Positions 7,798 to 16,097 of a DNA stretch of 37,061 bases are shown here, piece by piece (position 1 is the stretch's first letter; each line of letters begins with the position of its first letter). The position numbers and the translations under genes are program-made. The notes beneath the pieces were generated by a model that saw nothing but the letters and a program-made list of their open reading frames with translations, made no database searches and was not told the origin of the DNA. The stretch is from an uncultured Bacteroidales bacterium (GTDB lineage Bacteria; Bacteroidota; Bacteroidia; Bacteroidales; FEN-979): NCBI GenBank assembly GCA_903926565.1, contig CAIYJU010000140.1:1-37061 (forward strand), read 5' to 3'.

Positions 7798-9168
7798 TCA
7801 GTCTTCAAGTATTGCATTCCCGTTGACTGTTAAAATAACCCCGGGATTAACGATGATTGAGGAGCCGGCCTGTACAGTTAAATTATTACAACCCAGGCCT
7901 GGTACCTTCACCACCGGCATGTATGGTGCAGATGCGGGGATGATGACATCATCGGACATGCCGGGCACCCCGGTGGGGCTCCAGTTCCCTGCCTTGTTCC
8001 ATTTCTCGTCAATCGTGCCGGTCCATGAACGGGTCAATGGCACAGCGGAGACAACGACAATCGCAGGAACGGCATATTCCTGCTGGCAACTGCCGTTTTT
8101 AACGGTGGCCCTGTATTCCCAGGTACCCGGCAATGCAGGAATGTCCTGGTAACTAGTCAGTCCGGAAGTGGCAGGGATGTCAGAGAACCCGTAGCCGTCA
8201 ACCTGTTTCTGCCAGCTGATAATGGTTCCGAGTTGGTTCTCCAGTCGCAGCGTGTCGGTTAAACTTCCCAGGAAGATGGTTGTTCCTCCGGTTATGCTTC
8301 CGCCGAGGGTCGGGTCATCAGCAGTGATCGTTGCATCGCCCGACATGATATTGGTCAGGTAGGTGCCGGCCCTTCTGGCGGTAACGATATAGAACCCGGC
8401 AGTGCGGTCGGGCCAGGTCAAAGGATTTCCACTCCCGGTCACCTCGCCGCCGTCATGGGTCCCATTCTTTTTCAACTGGTACCTGATCTCTGACTCAGAA
8501 TTAGCTAATATTACCGGAATCCCTGTCGATCCCTGGCAGTAGGCACCTGAACCTGAAACGGCATACGCTGCAACGGGCACGTTCATCATCGGGTTGTTCA
8601 GACCGGCCACCAGGTGACTTGCAGCCAGGGTGATGTTCACATTGATTTGGGTAGTTCTGTCAAAAGCGCTGACCACGGTGTTGTAGGGGAATACGGAGAA
8701 ATTAAACGCCAGGTTTGGTTTTGCAGGGCCAAAAGGCATGGTGTTGGTGAGCCGCATCCGGCAGATCCTTGATCCTGCACCGGCAGATGGGATCAGCGTA
8801 CCTCCGTTAAAAGAAGGTGGTGATTTCGGGGCGATTTTCAGACAGTTATCCGATGCAGAAAATACAACTGCCGCAGGTTGTTGGTTGGAATTTAACTCAG
8901 AACTACCCGGTAGTATCTCTGCGTTCAATGACCCACCGTTGAGGATCAGGGAGTTTAAGACGATTCCCGCCTGAAAATTCCCGAGTTCAAAGGTGGTTGC
9001 ACTGGTATTTTTCAGACAGATGTCAAATTCATACACCGTTGCAGTAAGCAGGGAGTCATTTGTCAATGAACACTGATATGACGGAACCTGGGCCCTCAGA
9101 AGGCATGTACAGGTCATGATCCACGACAGGAGCAGTATTGCTTTATTCATGTTGCATATATTTTTCAT
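7798..9168 (-). CDS. Secreted cohesin-like-domain protein, copy A
   Basis: A 456-residue exported protein with a signal peptide ending near LLRAQ. Residues about 27-200 form a beta-rich domain (YEFDICLKNTSATTFELGNFQ..., GSRICRMRLTN) of the type found in large Bacteroidota surface proteins; I read it as cohesin/CBM-like. A middle segment of Ig-like character follows, around YQLKKNGT and WEYRATVKNGSCQQEYAVP. The C-terminus carries the SWTGTIDEKWNKAGNWSP - GVPGMSDDVIIPA motif, then ends soon after with no T9SS sorting domain. It is a near-identical paralogue of the gene at 12829, except for the last 40-45 residues. It follows the M14 peptidase gene by 31 bp in an apparent operon. An internal start at 9150 is possible. 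Function unknown; surface scaffold or adhesin is an inference. Confidence 0.82.
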   Translation of the reverse strand: MKNICNMNKAILLLSWIMTCTCLLRAQVPSYQCSLTNDSLLTATVYEFDICLKNTSATTFELGNFQAGIVLNSLILNGGSLNAEILPGSSELNSNQQPAAVVFSASDNCLKIAPKSPPSFNGGTLIPSAGAGSRICRMRLTNTMPFGPAKPNLAFNFSVFPYNTVVSAFDRTTQINVNITLAASHLVAGLNNPMMNVPVAAYAVSGSGAYCQGSTGIPVILANSESEIRYQLKKNGTHDGGEVTGSGNPLTWPDRTAGFYIVTARRAGTYLTNIMSGDATITADDPTLGGSITGGTTIFLGSLTDTLRLENQLGTIISWQKQVDGYGFSDIPATSGLTSYQDIPALPGTWEYRATVKNGSCQQEYAVPAIVVVSAVPLTRSWTGTIDEKWNKAGNWSPTGVPGMSDDVIIPASAPYMPVVKVPGLGCNNLTVQAGSSIIVNPGVILTVNGNAILED

Positions 9169-11069
9169 AATTTTTTCTTTTTACATATACCGGCCAGGCT
9201 CATGGGGTTCTTTTCCTGATAAAAGACGATGCGTTGTTCTGTAAGATCACCAGGTCGGTGTTGTTAACGATACCATCCCCGTTCAGGTCGGTGACAGTAT
9301 AGCCCGTTAACCCGGCAGCGCTGGCATTGCCGACCTGGATCATGTCAAGGGCATCAGATGCGCCGTCCTGGTTGTTATCACCTGCATAGATCAAATACAC
9401 CCCGCCGACTCCGGCCATATTCGAACCATACGCCTTGTTTGCCGCAGTGGTGAAGTTGTAGGTAACCGTGCCTCCGTTCATTGTAACCGGTGCGGCCGTG
9501 GTGGTTTCGATGCTGTTGCGGTGTCTGACGGTAACGTAATATGAGGCGTTGTAAGCCACGGGAATGATGACCGAAGCTGTTCCGGAGATACTCAGGTCGA
9601 CGTTGGCAATGGAATACACAATGTTGCTGTAACTGGCGGCATCATGCAGCTCCACGATCACCTGGTCGGCCGTATTGCCCGGGAAGTGATTGCCTGAAGC
9701 ATCCTGTGCTTTTCGCAGGGCGGTACCATTGTAGAGACCCTCCGGCAGAACGGTAAGGTTCAGGGTGGTGCCGGTGACAATGTTGAGGGTGCATGGCACC
9801 AGAACCGTTGCCTCATCGGGGTCGTTGGAGGTGACTTTGATATTGCCGGTATAACTCCCCACTGCCAGGGCTCCTGCGTTGAATCCAGCGGTGATTTGCT
9901 GGTTCGCTCCCGGCTGGATCGTGCCTGACGTGGTTGACGAACCATTCACTGTGAGCCAGGAATAGGGCGGCGTGTAGGTATAACTTACCACCAGGTATGG
10001 CTTGTTTGTCTGGCTCCATCCGTCGAATCCGATATAGTAGGATGCACTGTTGTCGCGGTCCATGATGCCGATGGCAAACCAGTTTTGGGTAAGGGCAGCC
10101 TGGAGGTTGGCATTGGCATTTCCACCCAGTATGTGAACCTTCCATCCGGTGGAATAGGTACTTATTTCGCTCCTGTAGAGGTAATAACCGGAGGCGGATT
10201 CGGCGATGATATCGTTGTACAACACAGTGGAGGAAGCTGTTAACGGATCGTTGGTCACCGGGTTGATGTTCCAGTAGGGATAGCTGGCAGCATTCACATA
10301 GCCGTGAAATTCCACGGAGTTGATGGTGGCTCCATCGGGTATTGAGCTGATGTCGAACTTCATCCATCCTGCTTCGGTGGTAGGGTAGCCTTTGACAAGA
10401 CTGGTTTGTGTTTTTGCTGCTGCAGTTGTGGATCCGGTGTTGTAGCCGGCGTTGAGCGGGAAAACGGAGGCCGGTGAGCCACCTCCCTCGGTGTAAATTG
10501 CTTCAGCGGTATAATTGAGGGGCATTTCACCAAGATTTTCAAGAAGAAGCATGTCAGATGTTGCCCCCGCCAGGGTAACTGTTTTTGTAAACTGTGCAGG
10601 TGTAACCGCGATATCGGCAGGGTCAGGTATGCCGGAGTATGGCGGGAAACTGATGTAATCCACCCATGCCCGGTCGCTGCCGCCAATGGAGTTGGCGTCC
10701 TTGGCATAGGTCCATTTGAAGGTGTGAAGGCCGGCAGTTACGCTGAAACTCACCTCTTGCCATGCGAGGGTTCCGGCCCATTGTCCCTGCTGGATATTGT
10801 CGATATAGAACGTAAGGTAATCGTAGCCTGCCTCGGAGGATACTTTCCTGAAGAATGAGACCGTTCCGGCTGAAGTGAGGTATAGTTCAACACTCATCGT
10901 GGAGGTCTGGTTGTCGGCAATAGCCCCGGACCGCGCGCAGTAGAGGCCGTCATAAGGTGTTTCCGTGGTAATCAGCCACGGCAGGTTGCCGCTAAACGTC
11001 CACTGAGGCTCAAAAGCGCCTGTTTCAAAGCTCCAGGCGGTACTTTGCTGCAGCTGGAAGTTGAAGACA
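7935..11069. repeat. Tandem duplication, copy A (approx. 3.1 kb)
   Basis: This span aligns with 12966-16097. The peptidase portion (9200-11069) is offset from its partner by exactly 5028 bp at both ends, with no net indel over 1.87 kb; the cohesin-like portion is offset by 5031 bp. Similarity stops sharply inside the peptidase gene, just before the VFNFQLQQSTAWSFETG coding segment, and again near the 3' end of the small paralogue. Confidence 0.85.
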
Positions 11070-12766
11070 AAATTCGCCGGGGATACAACTTTCTGCTGGA
11101 TGATTGTTGAATAACCGGGTTTACTTATCCTGAAATCATAGGTGCCTTCCATGATATTATTGAAGGTATAAATGCCGGAAGCATTGGTGGTTACTGCAGC
11201 TACAGGTGTGTTTAATAATGTGATGGTGGCATTCTGTAGCGGCAGGCTCGTGGCCACGTCGGTTACTGTCCCTGTAACTGTCACTGATTGGGCAGGCAGC
11301 AGGTTGACATTGAGGATTGTTTGTCCCAGGGTATTGATGTTTACATTGGTGAAGGTTTGGGGAATGTATCCATACCTGGAATATGTGATGGTGTAGTTGC
11401 CAACCGGCAACAAGCGGTAATACCTGCCAAAGCTGACATCCGACCTGTATGGTTCACGAAATGCGCCTGTGTTATCAACTCCCTCGATATAAACTTGTGC
11501 TTCGATTGGAAGGAGTGTGTTTACATCTTTAACGATACCCGTCAAAGTGGACTGGTCCACCCGGTTTAGCAGGATAAGCGCTGCCTGCAGATTGTCGGAA
11601 CAAATAGATTGAATCTGGGTAGAAGGAGGTATGAACTGGGTTCCTAATTCGATTGTGAAGGAAAAAATGCCATGCTGACCGTATGCATAATCGTCGGTAG
11701 TCCCAGACGCAGGATAGAGCCCTGAAGATTTATCAGGTGTATAAAAACCACCTCCGGCAGCAGGAATGGTACTGGCCATGCTCACAGCCAATGCCTGGAG
11801 GCTGTTATGATCCGGTGCAAAAGCCCCGGTTGTATATCCGTATGGAAAGAGAACAAGTTCGCTGTAACTGTGATAGGTGATGCCGGCAACAAAATGATGC
11901 TGATCCAGGATATTCTTCATCGCAACAGTTTCCGGTTCAGAAAAGCCTGTTGGTCCTGAATAGGTAATGTCGTTAGGATCACTTGAAGTGCCTGCACCTC
12001 CCCATTCCCATCCATAATTCCGGTTGATGTCCACCCCGTCGGCTGTCCCGGCATCGATGGTGCTGTTCCCGTTGTTATCCCGGATATTTTTTCTCCACCA
12101 GAGGTCTGCCTCATCGGTAACAATTTTATGTCCGTTGGGATTAACCAGGGGCATGAACCATATCTGTTTGTTATTTACACTGTTGGTGATTGACGGGTCG
12201 GTGCCGTAATTTGCAACGATATGGTTAAGGATGTACATGGCCACTTCCAGGCTGATGGGTTCCCGTGCATGGTGCTCGGCCATATAGAAGATCGATGGCT
12301 CATCCTCTTCTGATGCAACATTGTCGGATATTTTCATTGCCCAAATCTCATGTTTATAGTTGTTATAGGCACTGCCGGCATATTCTTTGCCACGGCTTTC
12401 ACCCACATCATACAGTTTGCAAATATCCGGATGAGCTGTCTGGATGCTAAGCAGTTCCGAATAAAGGTCGGAATAGGTCCGGTAACCTGCCAGCGCCCTG
12501 CCTGCAACCATGTTTTCCCTCATTTGTTCGTCTGTTTGGGTAATGGTCGGGGTGTACCCTTTGGCCTTCAGCTCCTGAAAAATCTGCTGATCAACAACAA
12601 GGTCAATGTGATTTTTTGGAGAAAAAGAGGCAATGTCGTATCCGGCCTTTAAAAATTCAATAAGGTCACTGGGTTTGGGATTGGCAATTCTTGCTACAAA
12701 CCGGTCCTGAGCCTGGGCATTACAAAACCAAAATAAACCAAGAAAAAGAAAGAAGATTTTGTTCAT
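9200..12766 (-). CDS. Secreted M14 zinc carboxypeptidase with adhesin-like and dockerin-like C-terminal modules
   Basis: About 1188 residues from the ATG at 12766, where a clear signal peptide begins (MNKIFFLFLGLFW...NAQAQ). An upstream in-frame ATG at 12817 would add 17 unlikely residues. The M14 catalytic domain spans about residues 90-400. Zinc ligands are His166 and Glu169 (HHARE) and His299 (YHSYSE); the catalytic Glu373 is in FTIELGTQ; DINRN and FSEPE are also present. Two carboxypeptidase-regulatory-like beta domains follow, then a gingipain/MAM-like adhesin module (WSFETGAFEPQW...), an Ig-like domain interrupted by a DNRLRE-like segment, and an LNLTV...AAPVTMNGG module. The C-terminus is a two-repeat dockerin-like calcium motif (DNNQDGASDALD, DLNGDGIVNNTD) ending IRKRTP. 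Everything after the second regulatory domain is nearly identical to the M28 protein at 14228. It cleaves C-terminal residues from peptides outside the cell. Confidence 0.9.
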   Translation of the reverse strand: MNKIFFLFLGLFWFCNAQAQDRFVARIANPKPSDLIEFLKAGYDIASFSPKNHIDLVVDQQIFQELKAKGYTPTITQTDEQMRENMVAGRALAGYRTYSDLYSELLSIQTAHPDICKLYDVGESRGKEYAGSAYNNYKHEIWAMKISDNVASEEDEPSIFYMAEHHAREPISLEVAMYILNHIVANYGTDPSITNSVNNKQIWFMPLVNPNGHKIVTDEADLWWRKNIRDNNGNSTIDAGTADGVDINRNYGWEWGGAGTSSDPNDITYSGPTGFSEPETVAMKNILDQHHFVAGITYHSYSELVLFPYGYTTGAFAPDHNSLQALAVSMASTIPAAGGGFYTPDKSSGLYPASGTTDDYAYGQHGIFSFTIELGTQFIPPSTQIQSICSDNLQAALILLNRVDQSTLTGIVKDVNTLLPIEAQVYIEGVDNTGAFREPYRSDVSFGRYYRLLPVGNYTITYSRYGYIPQTFTNVNINTLGQTILNVNLLPAQSVTVTGTVTDVATSLPLQNATITLLNTPVAAVTTNASGIYTFNNIMEGTYDFRISKPGYSTIIQQKVVSPANFVFNFQLQQSTAWSFETGAFEPQWTFSGNLPWLITTETPYDGLYCARSGAIADNQTSTMSVELYLTSAGTVSFFRKVSSEAGYDYLTFYIDNIQQGQWAGTLAWQEVSFSVTAGLHTFKWTYAKDANSIGGSDRAWVDYISFPPYSGIPDPADIAVTPAQFTKTVTLAGATSDMLLLENLGEMPLNYTAEAIYTEGGGSPASVFPLNAGYNTGSTTAAAKTQTSLVKGYPTTEAGWMKFDISSIPDGATINSVEFHGYVNAASYPYWNINPVTNDPLTASSTVLYNDIIAESASGYYLYRSEISTYSTGWKVHILGGNANANLQAALTQNWFAIGIMDRDNSASYYIGFDGWSQTNKPYLVVSYTYTPPYSWLTVNGSSTTSGTIQPGANQQITAGFNAGALAVGSYTGNIKVTSNDPDEATVLVPCTLNIVTGTTLNLTVLPEGLYNGTALRKAQDASGNHFPGNTADQVIVELHDAASYSNIVYSIANVDLSISGTASVIIPVAYNASYYVTVRHRNSIETTTAAPVTMNGGTVTYNFTTAANKAYGSNMAGVGGVYLIYAGDNNQDGASDALDMIQVGNASAAGLTGYTVTDLNGDGIVNNTDLVILQNNASSFIRKRTP

Positions 12767-12828
12767 AAAAAATATCTGAGTAAAAACACAATAATGCATA
12801 CTAATCCGTTTCATCACATCCTGCCTGT

Positions 12829-14196
12829 TTATTCAAGAATGATGCTGCCATTCACAGTCAGAACGATGCCTGGAATGATTGTAAGAGATGCACCCGACTT
12901 GACAAGTACCTCGTTGCAGTACAATCCCTGAACCCGCACCACCGGCATGTTTGCAGCAGTTGCCGGGATGATGACATCATCGGACATGCCGGGCACCCCG
13001 GTGGGGCTCCAGTTCCCGGCCTTGTTCCATTTCTCGTCAATCGTGCCGGTCCATGAACGGGTCAATGGCACAGCGGAGACAACGACAATCGCAGGAACGG
13101 CATATTCCTGCTGACAACTGCCGTTTTTAACGGTGGCCCTGTATTCCCACACACCCGGGGATGCCGGCATCTCCTGGTAACTTGTTAGTCCGATGGTGGC
13201 AGGGATGTCAGTGAACCCGCTCCCGTCAACCTGCTTCTGCCAGCTGAGGATCGTTCCAAATTGGTCCTCGATACGCAGGGTGTCGGTTGAACTTCCCAGG
13301 AAGATGGTTGTTCCTCCGGTTATGCTTCCTCCGAGGGTCGGATCATCAGCAGTGATCGTTGCATCGCCCGACATGATGTTGGTCAGGTAGGTGCCGGCCC
13401 GCCTGGCGGTTACGATATAGAACCCGGCGGTGCGGTCGGGCCAGGTCAGAGGATTTCCCGTACCGGTCACTTCGCCGCCATCACCGGAACCGTTCTTTTT
13501 CAACTGGTAACGGATCTCTGACTCAGAATTGGACAGCGATACCGCAATTCCAGGCGATCCCTGGCAGTAGGCTCCTGAACCGGAAACGGCATATGCTGCA
13601 ACCGGGACATTCATCAACGGATTGTTCAGACCGGCAACCAGGTGACTGGCAGCAAGGGTGATGTTCACATTGAGTTGTGTGGTTCTGTCAAACGCACTGA
13701 CCACGGTATTGTATGGGAATACAGAGAAATTAAAGGCCAGGTTTGGTTTTGCAGGGCCAAAAGGCAAGGTGTTGGTGAGCCGCAGCCGGCAAATCCTTGA
13801 TCCTGCACCGCCAGAAGGGATCAGCGTACCTCCGTTAAATGAAGGTGGTGATTTCGGGGCGATTTTCAGACAGTTATCCGATGCGGAAAATACAACTGCA
13901 GCAGGTTGTTGGTTGGAATTTAACTCGGAACTGCCCGGCAGTATCTCTGCGTTCAGCGTCCCTCCGTTGAGAATCACGGAGTTTAAGACGATTCCCGCCT
14001 GAAAATTCCCGAGTTCAAAGGTGGTTGCACTGGTATTATTCAGATAGATGTCAAATTCATAAACCGTTGCATTAAGCAGGGAGTCATTTGTCAGGGAACA
14101 CTGATATGAAGGAACCTGGGCCTTCAGAAGGCATGTACAGGTCATGATCCACGACAGCAGAAGTATTGCTTTGTTCATGTTGAATATATTTTTCAT
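12829..14196 (-). CDS. Secreted cohesin-like-domain protein, copy B
   Basis: A paralogue of the gene at 7798, with the same layout: signal peptide, cohesin-like beta domain (YEFDIYLNNTSATTFELGNFQ), Ig-like middle and a terminal WTGTIDEKWNKAGNWSP motif. It matches copy A without indels over most of its length. The last 40-45 residues differ, and scattered substitutions occur inside the first domain, for example SPGIAVSLSNS versus TGIPVILANS. I chose the ATG at 14196 because it aligns with copy A's start; an ATG one codon earlier (14199) and another at 14178 are alternatives. It lies 31 bp after the M28 gene and 62 bp before the M14 gene, so the four genes form a likely transcription unit. No sorting domain or enzymatic motif is visible. 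Confidence 0.82.
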   Translation of the reverse strand: MKNIFNMNKAILLLSWIMTCTCLLKAQVPSYQCSLTNDSLLNATVYEFDIYLNNTSATTFELGNFQAGIVLNSVILNGGTLNAEILPGSSELNSNQQPAAVVFSASDNCLKIAPKSPPSFNGGTLIPSGGAGSRICRLRLTNTLPFGPAKPNLAFNFSVFPYNTVVSAFDRTTQLNVNITLAASHLVAGLNNPLMNVPVAAYAVSGSGAYCQGSPGIAVSLSNSESEIRYQLKKNGSGDGGEVTGTGNPLTWPDRTAGFYIVTARRAGTYLTNIMSGDATITADDPTLGGSITGGTTIFLGSSTDTLRIEDQFGTILSWQKQVDGSGFTDIPATIGLTSYQEMPASPGVWEYRATVKNGSCQQEYAVPAIVVVSAVPLTRSWTGTIDEKWNKAGNWSPTGVPGMSDDVIIPATAANMPVVRVQGLYCNEVLVKSGASLTIIPGIVLTVNGSIILE

Positions 14197-16097
14197 CATT
14201 TTTTCTTTTGATACATGACAATCGGGCTCATGGTGTTCTTTTGCGGATGAAGGAGGATGCGTTGTTCTGTAACAGCATCAGGTCTGTGTTGTTTACGATG
14301 CCATCCCCGTTGAGGTCGGCAACGGTATAGCCTGTTAGCCCGGCCGCGCTGGCATTGCCGACAGGGATCAGATCGAGGGCATCAGAGGCACCATCCTGGT
14401 TGTTATCCCCGGCGTAGATCATGAAGACCCCGCCGATTCCTGCCATATTCGAACCATAAGCTTTGTTTGCCGCGGTGGTGAAGTTATAATAAACCGTGCC
14501 TCCGTTCATCGACACCGGGGCGGCCGTGGTAGTTTCGATGCTGTTGCGGTGCCTGATGGTGATGTAATATGCGGCGTTGAAAGCCTCAGGAATGATGACG
14601 GAGGCTGTTCCGGTGGTACTCAGGTCAACATTTGCAATGGAATACACAATGTTATTGTAATTGGCGGCATTGTGCAACTCCACGATTACCTGGTCGGCGG
14701 TATTACCCGGGAAGTGATTGCCCGATGCATCCTGTGCTTTTCGCATGGAGGCCCCCGTGTAGAGTCCTTCGAGCAGAACGGTAAGGTTCAGGGTGGTACC
14801 GGTGACAATATTGAGGGTGCAGGGCACCAGAACCGTTGCTTCATCGGGGTCGTTGGAGGTGACCTTGATATTGCCGGTGTAACTTCCCACTGCCAGTGTT
14901 CCCGCGGTAAACCCTGCTGTGATCTGCAGGTTCCCTGCGGGTTGGATCGTGCCTGAAGTGGTGGTTAAACCATTCACCGTCAGCCAGGAATAGGGTGGAG
15001 CGTAGGTGTAGCTTACCACCAGGTATGGCTTGTTTGTCTGGCTCCATCCATCGAATCCGATGTAGTAGGATGCACTGTTGTCGCGGTCCATGATGCCGAT
15101 GGCAAACCAGTTTTGGGCGAGGGCAGCCTGGAGGTTAGCATTGACATTCCCTGCGAGTGTGTGAACCTTCCATCCGGTGGAATAGGTGCTTGCCTCGCTC
15201 CGGTAAAGGTAATACCCGGCAGCAGATTCAGCGATGATATCGTTGTACAACACAGATGTAGAGGCTGTTAACGGGTCGTTTGTCACCGGGTTGATGTTCC
15301 AGTAGGGATAGTTGGCAGCATTCACATAGCCATGAAACTCCACGGAGTTGATGGTCGCACCGTCAGGTATTGAGCTGATGTCGAACTTCATCCATCCAGC
15401 TTCAGTGGTTGGGTAACCTTTGACGAGGCTCGTTTGAGTTTTTGCCGATGCAGTGGTGGAGCCGGTATTATAGCTGGCGTTGAGCGGGAAAACGGAAGCT
15501 GGTGAGCCACCTCCCGCGCTGTAAATTGCTTCAGCGGTATAATTGAGGGGCATTTCGCCAAGGTTTTCCAGCAGCATTAAATCGGATGTTGCACAAGCCA
15601 GGGTAATTGTTTTGGTAAACTGTGCTGGTGTAACAGCGATATCGGGAGGATCCGGAATGGCGGAATAGGGAGGAAAGCTGATATAGTCCACCCATGCCCG
15701 GTCGCTTCCGCCAATGGTGTTGGCATCCTTGGCGTAGGTCCATTTGAAGGTGTGTAGTCCGGCATTTACGTTGAAACTCACCTCTTCCCATGCGAGGGTT
15801 CCCGCCCATTGTCCCTGCTGGATATTGTCGATATAGAAAGTCAGATAATCGTAACCTGCTTCAGATGATACTTTCCTGAAGAATGAAACCGTTCCTGCCG
15901 ATGTCAGATAGAGTTCGATGCTCATGGAGGAAGTTTGGTTATCGGCGATAGCGCCCGACTGTGAACAAAACAGTCCATCGTATGGCAATTCTGTTGTAAT
16001 CAGCCAGGGCAGGTTGCCGCTGAAGGTCCACTGGGGCTCAAAGGCGCCTGTTTCAAAGCTCCAGGCGGTACTTTGCTGCAGCTGGAAGTTGAAGACA
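12966..16097. repeat. Tandem duplication, copy B (approx. 3.1 kb)
   Basis: Partner of 7935-11069. The unit contains the C-terminal half of a peptidase gene plus nearly all of a cohesin-like gene, including the short intergenic gap. The sequence between the two copies (11070-12965) encodes the M14 catalytic domain and the divergent end of copy B's paralogue. Confidence 0.85.

Noticed and set aside
9813..10707. Minus-strand open frames of 184 and 115 codons inside the M14 gene
   Set aside because: Out-of-frame shadows of the peptidase's C-terminal modules; matching shadows recur in the duplicated copy, as expected from the repeat.
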